DNA of 60,000 nt from NCBI GenBank assembly GCA_030141605.1, contig JAQGDQ010000226.1, positions 184,001 through 244,000 of the forward strand, given 5' to 3'. The DNA comes from Tubiluchus corallicola. Lineage: Eukaryota > Priapulida > Priapulimorpha > Priapulimorphida > Tubiluchidae. Position numbers and translations under genes: made by a program. The notes under the pieces were generated by a model. That model ran no database searches, had not been told where the DNA came from, and saw only the letters and a list, made by a program, of their open reading frames with translations. Each line of letters opens with the position of its first letter. Positions within the stretch are counted from its first letter, which is position 1. Of this stretch, positions 15,056 to 27,500 are shown piece after piece.

Positions 15056-18000
15056 CAGTAAATAAATAAATATATAAATGAATGAATGAGTGAATTAATG
15101 ATAATGATTTAATTAACGAATGAATGAACAAATGAAAAAATGAATGAATGAAACAAGTCAAATACACACAAACTGTCCAAATTCATTTAGACTGGTCAAG
15201 CAGCTTATAGGCGGTGATTAACAGTTAGGACAATACCAGTAAGTATTGGTGTATGACAAACGCGTGATAGACTGCACGTCAGAAAATCACAACATTTCTC
15301 CTCTGCCGGACAGTCCGCATCAACCGCACAAGTCCGGTTAGGGCAGTGAGGATCCTGGAATGAGTACGGGTCTTCACACATGCCCGGTTTCCCTTCTGAA
15401 ACAATAAGCACGCATGATAACATAAAATTAATACTAAAAGGACCAGAAAACCTTTCATAAACATAAAAGTTAAAAATCCGTTTTGAAATTTTATATCACT
15501 TACATACTGCCTTTTTACATACAGGACTTGCGCACATGTCACTAACTAAGCAAAATTTTAAATTACTGCATCATTTTATTAAGATTGAAAATACGTTTTT
15601 TGGTTAGTGAGTGGTGCACCCTGGAGGGTGAGCCAGCGACATTTTACCATTTGACATGAACATTTTAAATTATTATTTCTAGTTACATAAAGCCTTTCCA
15701 GCAGGTTAGTGAAATGCCAAGTAATGTGCATTTCCTTGGAACGTTTTTGGGGACGTAGTTTAACATTTCCTTTTCTTCCCCTGATTTACATTGTGCGTAG
15801 GTGACGTCATGTAATGGCGCGGTCAGTACAGTATTGAGGAAGATTTAAAATGAAAACAAACAAAAAAATTTTTTAACACGAGTACGATATATGCTTCAAA
15901 TCGTTATAAAGTAATATAATTTCTTAACTTTTTAAGACGTTTTTGTGAAACCTACCTCGTGTAATCCTCTTCTTGTCCTTAACGACAAGAATAATGACGA
16001 CGAACAAACTGACAAACACACGAGGACCAATCCTTCACACTCGCTCAGGTAAATATGAAACGATACTCACCAAGATGACAATGACTGCCTATAAATCCCG
16101 GAGGACAGATGCAGGTGTAGAAATCTGTCTCATTAATACAGGTGCCACCGTTTTCACATGCTCCAGGTGAGCACAGGTGTCCTTCTAAAATAATGTTACA
16201 ATTCACAGTGTGTTAATAAATGATCAATTAAGAAAACAGGTGTAGAAAAAGCCAAGTGACTGCAAACATTACAGAAATAAAATCTCTATAAATACCTAAT
16301 TAGGCATAATTGACAGAGAATGTAATTAAAAGGAGAAAGGCCAAGTCTCCTGGGAAGTGAAGCTTATTCCCATATTGGCAAAAAATGTTAGAAGGATTTA
16401 GTGTGATAAACTCCTCTGTGATGTAACTAGTAAAGTCACTTTGAAGTCGCGATCATGTCACGCTTGAATGCTCGCGTTTTTATTGCCCATTCTTCCACCA
16501 ATGACGTCATTCATTGGCCGAAGAAAAGTAGCACACTGTCAATTCCTGTCAAAAGTAAAATAAGTTTTGCAAAAAATTAAATAGGTAATTTTCTCATATT
16601 TTCGCAAGAACATTAGGTAAGCTGCAGAAGTTTGTTTAGTTTAGTTTAAGCAGCGCGCGCTCATGAAGATTCACGATGCGCTTACAAAAAGTCACAAAGT
16701 CCACCAGTTACGTCATAATTTTCAAGTGATGGTGGCTACCAACGCACCTGAAAATTTCCATGCAACAGTAGCATAAATTAACTTTATGCTTATTAGACAG
16801 TTTTTTTTTGCAAATTCCTTTGTTATATTTTTCTTAGTTTAGTTGAGTGATAGCATAAAATAAACATACTTAACATGCTAACTGACTTGTCCTTTCGTTT
16901 AAAAATAAAAGTGCAAAAACCATAGATGCAAAACCCATAGATACAAAAACCAGAAGATACGTCCACTCAGTGGCAGCTCGTAACGGGGGTGTTTACGAAC
17001 ATATGTAATTTTAACGTTGTAATTATAATTTTAAACAAACAAACATACGAAAATTTATACATAAATTTGATAAAATCTTAAACAAAATACGGTTTGCTTA
17101 AAATTCAGAAATTTTTTACTCATTATCCTAATACTGTGTAAAACGAAACAGACACGTGTAATTTTAAATATAGTAATTTGTAATTGCAATTTTAAACCAA
17201 CAAACAGACGACAATTTATACATAAAATTCTAAACAAAAATATCGTTTTCTTACGAATAGCCTTAGTTTACTGTATCATACACAAAAGCTGCATAACGCC
17301 ATTGTAGCAGACTCAGCTTTTTTTGTTAATCTCACTTACAAATTCGTGCACGAGGCACCATCTGTGGCGGGAATGTAAAGCTTTTGGTTTTGGCCAGTTT
17401 TTCAGTTTGTTACCTGCTAGTCACCTGTCTCTTTTACTCACCTGTGCTCTGAACAGTCAGGTTAATCCACTTTAAGGGATATGTGAGACATTTATGTTAC
17501 AATAAAGCATTCAGTGGTATTAACCTCTGTTGACAGTGTTTCTGTGACTACAGCCATCTTAAACCTTGCTTTGTTATACCCTGTTCTAACAGGCAATCAG
17601 ACATGCCGTACAAAAATAAAAAAGCTCTGTTATTTACCACACAATTTTCCAGTAAATCCCACAAGACAAGAGCACAGGAAAGATCCCAACATGTTAGTAC
17701 AAGAGCCGCCGTTATGACATGGGTTGAATAAACACTCGTTAATATCTGAAAATAAACAAATGGGTGGATGGTTAGACTGAAGGATGGATGGATAGACAAA
17801 TGAACGAGTAAAGAACCGAACAAGTTAAATTTGACTAGTATACCTGCCTCGCATTGTTTCCCTTCAAACCCAGGTTGACATAAACACAAATATTCGTCTT
17901 TGTCCTTGAGACACTTGCCATGGTGAGCACAGTAACTAGGCCCGCACTCTGTTGCATCTGAAATAAAAACACCGATCAGTCACTTAAGTAATGCATTGTA

Positions 18001-19508
18001 CTTCTTAATCTAAACAGGAGAACGAACAAACAGACAAACGGATGGGACTTCTTCCAGTTACACCTACAAACTTGCGAAATGATTAATCAACTCATCGTTT
18101 TAAAAAAAATCCTTAAAGATAACATAGCATTTATTGATTTAATTATAAATTTCATAGATGGCGACACAATACGTAAGCACTTTGATGCGCTACAGAATTC
18201 AGCACGTAAAACCACTCATTGATGAGAAAGATGAAGCATCAGATTAACAGACACTTCTTCACACAATGTTTAATTTTTTTACTTTATTATAAAACGCTAA
18301 GATACTTTAGTGTTGAAACTTCAGTAAAAAGCAGAAAAACACCATTTGTTTTTCATCACAGTATCCATAACAACAAATTATTTATACTCTTATTTTTAAT
18401 ATTATCTTTTACTGAGTTGGTGAGTATACGAATGAACTAAAACCTACTATGACCGCAAGGGACTGTGTGGTCTGATGGTCATGCTATTAGACTAAAAAAG
18501 CCAAATGTTTCTTTAGAAGTTTTTAGGATCACTTTCGTTCATTATGGTCAAGTTTGTTTTACAAAAATTAATAAAATATGTGTTCACAGTGTCTAAAATT
18601 TTTACATGCAACAGCTAAAAACCACAAAATGTAAACCCTCTAGATTACAAAGTTCCTAGTTTTTTAGTGCTTATGATGCATTTGTAAAGTATATAGCATG
18701 GGAAGAAACATAATGGAAAGAATAATAATATTATACTATCCATACCCAGTACCACCCGTTCCCGTTCTCCACATCTCAGCCGTATAACTTTTGCAAAAAA
18801 CGGCCGAAGGGCCATTTTTGGAGGTTTTTCGCCCCCCCTCCTCCTGGTGGGCCCGATTCGAAAAATAAACCCCCAATGAGATGACACTAGATCGAGACCT
18901 TTCGTTTGATATATAGATCGCCGCAAATGGTGCCGCCGTCGGAGCTGTAGCCTCAAATCTTATATATTGGACTGCTCTCCACTTTTAATGGAGGCAGAAC
19001 GGATGGCACTGCGGCCTACACTGTGTGACATGTCTCAAAAACCAAAACCAAAATAATGAAATAAAAATGACGATTTATTACCAAAAAAAGAAATGTTCCA
19101 AATAGCTTACCGAATGGAGCAAAGCCTGATGAAGTGCGAACAGAGCTGAGATGAGATGAGGCGACCACTGACCAGGATCTACAGCAGACCTACACTTTTT
19201 ATAAGCTCAGGTGTGCACGTGACTAGTGGCTCCCACTAACACAAGGTCAGAATAAGCGTCTATGTGCTAGTTAAAGCCACGTTCACACGCACACCTGAGA
19301 AGTCTGCTGTATTCTCCTGCCAGTATTACACTACCTCATCACAGCCCTGCAGTACAATATATATAAAGCCTATACCAAGAATATTAATATAAGAGATTAC
19401 TTTAGCTATTAGTTACTTACTCTCTTCGTGAAAAAATGCTAAAGCGAATAACACTGATGCGGTGCTGCAGAATAATGTAAGCATTAAGGGCCATTTCTTT
19501 AATCCCAT
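11122..19508 (-). CDS. Multi-domain type I membrane protein: EGF x3, WAP, thyroglobulin-1, antistasin-like, TM, repeat tail
   Basis: Nine minus-strand exons join in phase to 881 residues: 19508-19421, 17957-17844, 17745-17638, 16184-16071, 15395-15237, 14482-14246, 13868-13750, 13154-13052 and 12725-11122 (stop TAG). Exon 1 encodes a signal peptide starting MGLKKWPLMLTLF. Exons 2-4 each encode one six-cysteine EGF domain; the second begins DINEC (calcium-binding type). Exon 5 is a WAP domain with all eight cysteines (KPGMC, DCPAEEKCC). Exon 6 is a thyroglobulin type-1 domain (STGEYRPLQ, TWCVRGNGQPVYGTR) lacking one cysteine pair. Exons 7-8 are cysteine-rich and antistasin-like (CPTCVC, CGACKCP). 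Exon 9 encodes one hydrophobic span, the stop-transfer RFKRR, and a Ser/Pro-rich cytoplasmic tail of about 500 residues ending in 9-residue repeats. Ectodomain exons 2-6 are all phase 1-1, classic shuffled modules. WAP, thyroglobulin-1 and antistasin domains are each known in protease inhibitors, so a cell-surface adhesion or protease-inhibitor role is plausible but inferred. Divergent from the GGT gene. Confidence 0.88.
11125..11790 (-). repeat. 27-bp coding minisatellite (TKELPSQPA/T repeats)
   Basis: About 23-24 units of 27 bp inside the last exon, each encoding TKELPSQP(A/T), with H or N variants at the Q or S position. Units are nearly identical towards the stop codon and decay upstream: 11790-12010 still reads as degenerate units (TEDLPSHSA, TKDFPSNSA, AKDLPSSSV). 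This gradient suggests expansion at the 3' end. Length is likely to be polymorphic and always in frame. Confidence 0.93.
12702..12985 (-). repeat. 65-bp tandem repeat duplicating a splice acceptor
   Basis: Four full copies plus a partial fifth, unit length 65 bp. On the minus strand each unit carries the acceptor TTACAG (or TTCCAG) followed by GTACAGACGATGGCTTCACC, which are the first bases of exon 9. Only the last copy, nearest the membrane-span exon, runs on into coding sequence. The other copies are decoy acceptors in the preceding intron, and each exon-like piece is followed by GTATAT, a weak donor-like sequence. Confidence 0.9.
13194..13345. repeat. (GA)n microsatellite with GATA border
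   Basis: GATAGA-rich border then about 85 bp of nearly pure GA, in the intron between exons 8 and 7 of the minus-strand gene. The intron side facing exon 8 carries a pyrimidine-rich tract on the sense strand because of it. Confidence 0.95.
13914..14086 (+). repeat. Dispersed repeat, copy 1
   Basis: Matches 16359-16520 in the same orientation: both go aagcttatt, aaaaatg(c/t)tagaag, gtgataa, agt(a/c)act(t)ta, cacgcttga(c/a)tgctc, then the identical cattcttccaccaatgacgt followed by cattcattg. An unclassified non-coding element present in two introns of the same gene. Confidence 0.7.
14846..15060. repeat. AT-rich tract with (CA)n and (TA)n microsatellites
   Basis: Near-palindromic AT tract (tatattaatatatatgcaaat and its complement around 14895-14965) followed by about 15 CA dinucleotides and about 12 TA dinucleotides. 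Lies in the intron between the thyroglobulin and WAP exons. Confidence 0.9.
15533..15960 (+). repeat. Dispersed ~430-bp repeat, copy 1
   Basis: Aligns along its whole length with 26811-27236 in the same orientation, from cactaactaag through ttttaaattactg, tagtgagtggcgcaccctg, tttcctttcttcccctgatt, gtgcgtaggtgacgtcatgt, to gaaacctac. The two copies sit in introns of two different genes. No coding potential and no clear terminal repeats; probably a non-autonomous transposon or SINE-like element. Confidence 0.78.
16359..16520 (+). repeat. Dispersed repeat, copy 2
   Basis: Second copy of the element described at 13914-14086, in the EGF3 to EGF2 intron of the same minus-strand gene. Confidence 0.7.
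16635..16715 (+). repeat. Dispersed repeat fragment, second copy
   Basis: Matches 1660-1735. Contains gcgcgcgctcatgaagattc then gcttacaaaaagtcacaaag. Confidence 0.5.
16965..17270 (+). repeat. Dispersed repeat, copy 1 (matches 37370-37560)
   Basis: Shares with 37370-37560 a nearly identical run: tgtaattttaaat(a/g)tagtaa, tttgtaattgcaattttaaa, cagacgacaatttat, attctaaacaaaaatatcgt, tttcttacgaatagc. Within this copy the core also appears twice (17010-17100 and 17155-17265), so it is internally duplicated. Starts near a CAGTGGCAGCTCGTAA-like end reminiscent of hAT termini, but no second end was found. Confidence 0.7.
17958..19420 (-). other. First intron of the EGF/WAP gene
   Basis: 1.46-kb intron between the signal-peptide exon and EGF1. 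It contains a GC-richer block at about 18750-18960 with short G- and C-runs (cccccctcctcctggtgggc) that differs from its surroundings and may be a transposon fragment. No further exon fits the phase-1 frame. Confidence 0.5.
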
Positions 19509-21432
19509 CACAAACCAAAGTAAAACTCAGTTTCTGAAACAAGGTAAGTTAAATTTTCGAGTTAATATAACATGAAGGATGGTATCGTAAATTGAGTTTT
19601 CGTGCAAATCATGAGACGATGGTAAATTTTGGTGGCAATATTACATAAACCATCCTTTTCCACATACTTCAACATCACATATCCCTTGTTAACTAATTGA
19701 ATTTGCAATGTTTACACTATAATAATACATGCTTTTCAGCAGTTTGAATGTCCAAAATGTTTATGACTGATTAATTTTTGTTTCAGTATAGATACGTCCA
19801 TAAGCAATGTATCCATCTTATGTAAAAGTATAAGATTACCAAAACAATACGTTGTTAGATTTACGTACTGATGTACGACGGATGCACTGACAAATCTGTA
19901 ACTACACTATAAAATTGTCATATCACCCATTTTAGAAAGTGAATCGCCAACACAGAATTTTTGGTTAAAAAAGAACATATAGCCTATAGGTACTTTTTGG
20001 TTGTTTAAATGCGCGCGCACGTATGTGTGTGTGTGTGTGCTTGCTCAAAATTATTTAAAACTACTCGAAATTTTCCTTAAATCACCGTCTGACAGCTGAA
20101 TGAATTAAGTCAGACCTTATACTTAGGGAAACCTGCAAATTTATAGTAAGTGATTTTCTGTGTGGAAAACACATGACAAGACTTAGTAACGGTCAATTCC
20201 AGTGATGCAGTTCTTCTATCATCGTGTATAATAACTTAACGAAATATCGAAGAAAAGAAGTGGTTAATGCAAATTACGCAGAAACCGTAGAGAAAGAACT
20301 GAGGCGGTAAGGCAGCATCAAATGAATCATGAATCACTAAGAAGATCATTTAAAACATTATAAATTTAAGTAACAAGCGTCCTTTTGTTTGGCGATAAAA
20401 CCCTTTTATCTTCATCAATCAGCTTGCGATGCCTATAATTTTACACAAGATTAAAACGAACATCAGTTACTTTTTAAAAGCGGTTACATAGCAGCCAGCT
20501 ACGAACACGAACATAATTTTTTTTCACGCCAGCAATATGACAAACCGCAACGAAGTTAAAAGCTTTACTAAGGTTTCCCATGTTTGAGGCACGCTCTATG
20601 TGAATGTAACTTCTGCGGAAAGTGTAATATTCCCGTGATTTTGTTGTTTTGGAAAATATATTGCAGTGAACGGTGAGTCAGTGACCAGGAATTTTTCAGC
20701 AGGTTATGCTTAATAGATTTTCTGCATGATGTAGTCTTAGAATTAGATGTAAGACATTAGAAGAGCTGACCGACGTCAGGTAATATAGACGGCTTACGGC
20801 GGAAATGATATCATCCAGTGGTTGTTTGCCACGTGTGTCTATAGGGTGACCTTCTTGCAAAATAATGTAAAGATTAGGCAGCAGCGCTCATTACTTAGTA
20901 AGTTACTGAAAGTGAGTGTAAGTAACCAACAGTAGGTTAATCGTTAAGTTATTCTTTGATTGCTTCAACTTTTAATTTGAATTCAATTTTCTTGGCTACA
21001 ATGAATAGGTTACTTGAATTCTGCACTATACTCCAGACAGTCGGTAAAACTTATGGAATACGTGAGTTATTATGGTGCAATGATACAAAAAAGCAACAAA
21101 TGTGAAATTATAAGTGAGGTGCAGGCTGAGAAGTTGGTATTGAATAACCAGATTATGCAGCAGAGTTGGAAGTTGAGATGTCACTTTCATGTTAGTAAAG
21201 GCTGAGGATGCCTTAGTCTGGATACGGAGCCTCCTTAAATGCTATTGTCTTTTTTGGATAGGAGATTATTGACCAGAGACTGTCCCGTGTGCAAGTGATG
21301 TGATTGTGCAGTGTTGCTGAATGATAATGGTTATACAATTATTTTTTTCAGGTTTTGTAAAATGTGAATTTTTCCTTGAGTAATGTTGACTAGAAATTAC
21401 CTGTACTACCTTGACAAAGAATTTTTAGCAAT
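19509..21432. other. Divergent promoter region between EGF/WAP and GGT genes
   Basis: The two start codons face away from each other, 1.9 kb apart. The interval is AT-rich with a (GT)n run near 20020. I see no convincing TATA box, CpG island or conserved element. A 63-codon open frame at 21014-21205 looks accidental. Confidence 0.5.
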
Positions 21433-21487
21433 ATGGCACAGATGGAAGAGTTTATAGGTATGTATGTTTGCAACAAAAACGGCTTGT

Positions 21488-21521
<34 letters not shown>

Positions 21522-24500
21522 TAGATAGTGAAAATTTACATGCACTCTATTAAAATAATTTGCAGTTTTGCATGTCGTTAAAGTGCCCCTATTCATAAGA
21601 AATTTTGCTTGACTCTCTGCTGTTAGAAATGATGCGATGGAATGGCAGTTGCAGCAGTAGAATGTATTGTAGACCTATATATGTAACAATCAGTGCAGTG
21701 ACCATGCAGCTTTAGCAGACTTGACACAGGCAGACCTGCTACTAGTAACCAAAATGGTTAACAATGCAAATATATCTATAATTATCTGTAGTAGGCTAAT
21801 TAGCTTTTTGCCCTTTGCATATAGATTTGCGAAATGACTAACAATAAATATGAAAACGGCCAGTGTGTTTTAAATCAACCGTATTGAGCTGTTTTGGTTC
21901 TCCGGTGATTTATGATGTATGTGTATGTAAGTAGTAAACAAAAATCAGACAGTTTGGTGCATATTCAGGTATATCGTGATGAGTGTCATATCGTGAGGTC
22001 AGCATCGTGACATGTATGTATTGTATCGTGATGTATCGTTACACCCATAATGATAACTGTGTGCTTGGACACCAAAACCAGAAAATACGTTGGCGCAGCT
22101 AAAACTGCGTCATGATACTTGAAAGCACAATGCATCAAAAATTGCGTAAATTTTTTTTACTTTTTTACGAAAACAAATCCTAAATGAATTGAACTTTTAT
22201 GTTCCAGCTGCAAAACATCCAGAAATTGTTTAGAAAACACTAAAAGTTTAATTTTATAACTCCTTACCTACTTTTTTGCCTAAAAACCAATGTTAATTTT
22301 GTCAAAAACATGCACCTAATGAGTGCCATGTCAGCAAACGGTCTGTTCCTGTTGCCAGCAAGATCGGAACATCTGAAGAGCATTTCCGCCGGCTCTTTAG
22401 TCGACTGTATGGTCATCGGGTCAATATGATCGCTGACCGTAGCTAATTGTAATTAGTGCAGTTATGAGAGGTGCAGATTAGGATGTGACAATTGCCGCAG
22501 GGTAGAATGGACTGGTCTCATTTCTGAGCAGAAATAAGAATTTTTACCTTTATGGTAGAAAAACAATGAAAAAAACAAGAAAAACTAAAATAATTGCAGA
22601 AAAAATTACTAAAAAACTCAGCTTGACCAGAAAATGTGTGTCTTTGCAAACCAAAACCGTTCATAAGTCCTTTTTATGAAAACAAACGTAAATATATTGA
22701 ACTTTAATATTCTAGCATCAAATTATCAATAAAATGTTTAAAAGAATACTAAAAATTTTAATTTTATAACCCCGTACTCACTTCTCTGTCTAGAAACTAG
22801 TACTGCAATTGTTAAAAAACACGTACTTTCATTTTGCTTGTTGTTTTTTCAGTGTTGATTTTTTGATTGCTTTTTTTGTTGATCGTTTGTTTATTTGTTT
22901 GGTCATTTCTGTTTATTGTCATCATTTCCTTTTTAAACATGGTGCAACATGTAAATGCATGTAACATAAATAGTGCATTTGCAATCACACTTGCTGTGAA
23001 AAATTTTAAGCTGTTACAGATGCTAGAGAGTTGCACAGACGTCCGTTTAATAAAGAAAATTGGGAAATTTTTTATATCGTGTCGCACTTTGACCTACCAC
23101 CTAAAATGTATATTTTATTGTCTGTAATAATTGCCAATCAGTTAATCACTAATCACTAATTATTAGCTTGAAAACCTAATTAGCGGCCGACGAGCGAGCT
23201 AGCGAAGAGGTTACAAGTGGGGAAAATTTTCTAACAGCAGAAACCTTGCCTGAGCATTTCTTCCGTGTTTACGAAAACGATAATTGAAATACGGCAAATA
23301 TTGAAATAAACAACTCTATATGCATTAGTTAGATCGTCATTGGATTTTAATTTGTGAATGATATTCAAACCCTCAATACAGGAAGAGTCTGTTAATGAGG
23401 TTATATAACTTAAAGCTTGGAGATGTGTTATTTGTTAAATATGTCCAAAATGGTTATACTGTTCTGCACCAATGTTCTTTTTGGGCTCCGCACTTCTTAT
23501 CGTCGGCCCTGGTTTCACCCGGTAAAGTGGTACTTCATGTCCAGGGGCGTTTTAATCAATTGGCTAACTAGGCCTAGGGTGCCACATTTAAGCGCCCAAT
23601 TTAAAAAAATTCTTATTATCCTCCGAAAATGTATGTCTGTTCATATTCATGTAAAACAAACATTGCATAACACACCACAGGCAGTTACTGAGATCAGCTT
23701 TTATATAAGTGTCAAATAACGAACAAGTACAAGGTAGTACACAACAAGCAGTTGCCCAGTCTGCTTATATATAAGCGCTGTTCATATACACGTAATTAAC
23801 AATGACCATGTAGAAACTAGGTTAATAGTGTTACTAATACACCACAAGTAATTGTTTGAACTGTTCAGTACATAATCGATCATGAATTCACATTTAGCCA
23901 AGGGCATTGTGAAATTTTGATATGTCTCTGTTCATCTCATTGTGCTGGTTGCACTAAATTCAAATGTATAAAGTTGAGTTGCTTAAATTTGAATCAAGCA
24001 CATGCCTTATACAAATGACAGAGCAGAACTCAAAAATATAGTCTCTCCAAATTGTCTGAGAAGCTTTATAATATTCAGTTTTTTTTTATTTAATTTTTTG
24101 CATTTTATTTTGTCTTGCTTATTTAGTAACACACATAGCCATTGGTTTAGTAACTTTTGAGATCATTCAGTCAAAATCAGCCAGGAATTCAAACTGTTCA
24201 TAGAATTCTAACTAGGCTTTTAATTCGGTTACTTGAGTATCTTAATGTAATTACAATGTAGTCAGCCAATCATATAAAAAAAATTTAGTGGCCGCAAAAC
24301 TTCTTCTAACAGCCTACGTTTAGGGACAAGAAACTTATATCGAAAAATTAATTTACTATCTACATTTGCTATCATATTTTATTTGTTTATTGTATGTCTG
24401 CTTGTGTTGTACATATTTAGGCCCATAAGGAGAATTTTATGCATAGGATAAGCAAAGAATTTGAAATATTTTTATTAAATTTGATTCGATTTCTGGATGA

Positions 24501-27500
24501 ATCTTGAAGTAATTGGGTCATTCTGCCTCAAATGGTCCCAGTTCAGAAACTGTTGCGCTGTGTCTGCCATGAGTTTGGCTAAAACCTCATAGGACAAGTT
24601 AGCATGAGTATTAAATAGAAAGTCTTTGAAGTACTGTATTGAAATTTTTTCCTGGATTGACCTTGATCTTGAAACAAGTTTCACATGTTTTTGCAGTGCC
24701 TTGTACATACCTAAAATGTACTCACCTTTAGAAAATGACTTTTGATTTACGGTTGCTAATTTCTCTCTCAAATTTCTCTCCCAAAGTTGTTTCACATGTT
24801 TTTTGCAGTGCCTTGAGCAGTACGTACCCAAAATGTACTCACCTTTAGAAAAGCAATTTACTGTTATGACCTTTGATTTACGGTTGCTACTATCAGTCTG
24901 TTGCACTCGTATTTCAGCACTTGTCTTGTGTGTACGCCTTGGGGTCGAATCGTTCTGTGCTCTCTGCTCTAAACAGCTGTTGATTTGAACCAGTTGCTTC
25001 TGTTTCTGCTGTTTTAATGCTGTGTTATTTTCGTTCATGATGTGTTAACTTGATCCAGTCAATCAGCTGTGTTTCAGTATAGGAAGCAAACAGCAGTTTC
25101 ATTTTTTTGCCTTACTGCCTTGAGTGTCTTCTGCAACACATGATACTGCTCATCTACTCTGTGTCATCCTAGCAAAAATTGTGCTCTAGTGAATTTGCTA
25201 TTTTACTGTTGACTTGTGCAAACAGAAATAAAAATCATTGCACAATACATATGTTTGTTTTGTGAATTTGCCTTATGTGCATCGTTATAAACTCTTGTTT
25301 ACCCTGAGAAAGTGTTTTAGTGTGTTCTGTCAGTTATTAATGCTTAATTTACTTTGCTTTGTTGAAATTCCAAGTCATTGTTGATATTATTCGGGTTTGT
25401 CATGAAATAATATTATTAGACAGCCCGTGTCCAGTGTTGGAGCTATTTGTGTATTGTATTAAACCTGGCTCACATCTGTCATTTAGTTGTTTAAACTACA
25501 AGTTATGGCGACCGTTCATTTTGACCGTACATGGTCGAGTAAGTATTATCAAATAATTTAAAGCGACATATTTCTCTCGTGTTTTACGTTACGTTTTGAT
25601 AGATGGCTCTCAGAGATCTTTGACTGATGCCTGAAAAGCACGTCATAAGATATTGTCGTTATTATAGGATAGTTTGTCTATCGAAAGTTCACAAATTATA
25701 TGTCACTTATTTTTCTGTTTTTGGTAAATAATCACTTACGGTTTACGCTGTGTTAGTATGTGGCAGAAAAGGGTATCATTGCCAAGGGCGTATCAACACT
25801 TTGCGATGCCCCAGACTGATAGTTTTGCCCTGCCCATCTCTATTATGAATTCATAGGTTTCCTATGTAAAGTGCAGGTTAAACAATTATTTGTGGTGCAT
25901 TAGGTCTTATATTCAACCAAGCTGTGCAACTGCTTGTTGTGTAATACCTTGCACCTGTTCGTTATGTGGCACTTATATAAATGCAGCGCTCAGTAACTGC
26001 CTGTGGTGTGTTATAAAACGCACCCTTTACATGAACATGAAAGTATACACATTTTCCGAGGAGAATAAGAATTTTTTCTAAGATGTGATGCCTCAAACTG
26101 AGATTTTTAATTGAAGGTCAACATTGTTTATTTAAAAGGTAGTGTGTTGGTTTGATTTAGGATTGTTAGTCATTCTTTGAGTTTTTCTCTACAACAATGT
26201 GCGAAGATAATCGAGCAAAAACTGTTCAGTATTTTAAGTTTGGAAATCACAGTACTATTAAGGACAATATTTTCCATCACCAAATCTCTCCTATCATAGC
26301 TGTTTAAATGCTCATTCTTGCAATTACTTGATGTCAATCAGAAGGTGTTTAGTTCAATTGCTGGATTGAAACACATTTTTTTCTGGTTTAGCGGCAATAA
26401 TTTTTCACATGGTACTGATTGCCGTTCTCATTTAGGGTCACAATGTTACATAATTCTCAAATAGCTGCTAGTAATTTTCTGTATTTTGATGTTATTTTAG
26501 AAGAGGATGCAGAAGATAAAGAGGAGTACGATGATTTGATACCAAGGTTATCCGAAGTCCGTGTTCAGATTCGGCATTTGCCGAGAGCTGGGTAAGCTTT
26601 GTTATTGATTTTTTAAGCTTTACAATTTTTATACCACTTGCATACTACCTTTGCAATGGTATGCAGGGCTTGCAGCGACAGTAACGCTGTAGAAAACTGG
26701 TAAATTTAAACTCCCACGATCACCGTTAGGCCATTTTAATGTTAGATCGTTTGAAACAAGTTTAGAAAACATTAAGTAAAGTTTGAAAAAGTAATCAGAG
26801 CATTCGTAACATACACATCACTAACTAAGTAAGGTTTTAAATTACTGTATCTTGTCAACAAGATTAAAAATACGCTTTTGGCTAGTGAGTGGCGCACCCT
26901 GAATGGTGCGTCAGCGACATTTTACCAATTGGCGCAAACATTTTAAATTATTATTTCTAGTTACATAAGTCTTTCCAGCCGGTAAGTAAAATGCTTAGTA
27001 ATATAAATTTGCATGGAAAGTTTTTTGGAACATAATTTAACATTTCCTTTTCTTCCCCTGATTTACGTTGTGCGTAGGTGATGTCATGTAATGGCACCAT
27101 CGGAACAGTATTGCGGGAGAGATTTAAAATGAAAACAAAACAAAAACTCCTTCTGATGCGAGTACGATATATGCGTAAAATTGGTATAAAGTAATATGAT
27201 TTTTTAAGGCGATTTTTGTGAAACCTACTTCAGGTACCCCTTTTCTTGTCTGTCAAGTTCAGAACTTCTCGGAATTTGTTTACTTAATCAATAATGATAT
27301 TTACTACATTTGCGTAAGATAACTTTTTTCTGTGTTGATAATGTGCCCTTTCTATCATAGCTATTAATTGTTTATGTAGCAGGTTGTTAAAAGAAACATG
27401 TGAGACATGTTTAAACAATCTATTCCATGTTTCTTGTAAAAATTGTCTTATAATACAAACTATTTTTCTAGAGTGATTACACAATATACGAATATTACCA

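Larger units (their letters stand above)
21458..26500 (+). other. 5-kb first intron of the GGT gene
   Basis: If the 21433 start exon is right, this is a 5-kb intron. It holds an (AT)n tract at 21497-21530, the inverted repeat pair at 23540-23905 and 25779-26078, and a minus-strand open frame at 24475-25038. The rest is AT-rich with nothing recognisable. Confidence 0.5.

Noticed and set aside
18645-18956. 103-codon minus-strand frame over a GC-richer block
   Set aside because: Lies in the first intron of the EGF/WAP gene, includes a hydrophobic low-complexity C-terminus and Arg-rich start; no homology recognised and no fitting splice phase.
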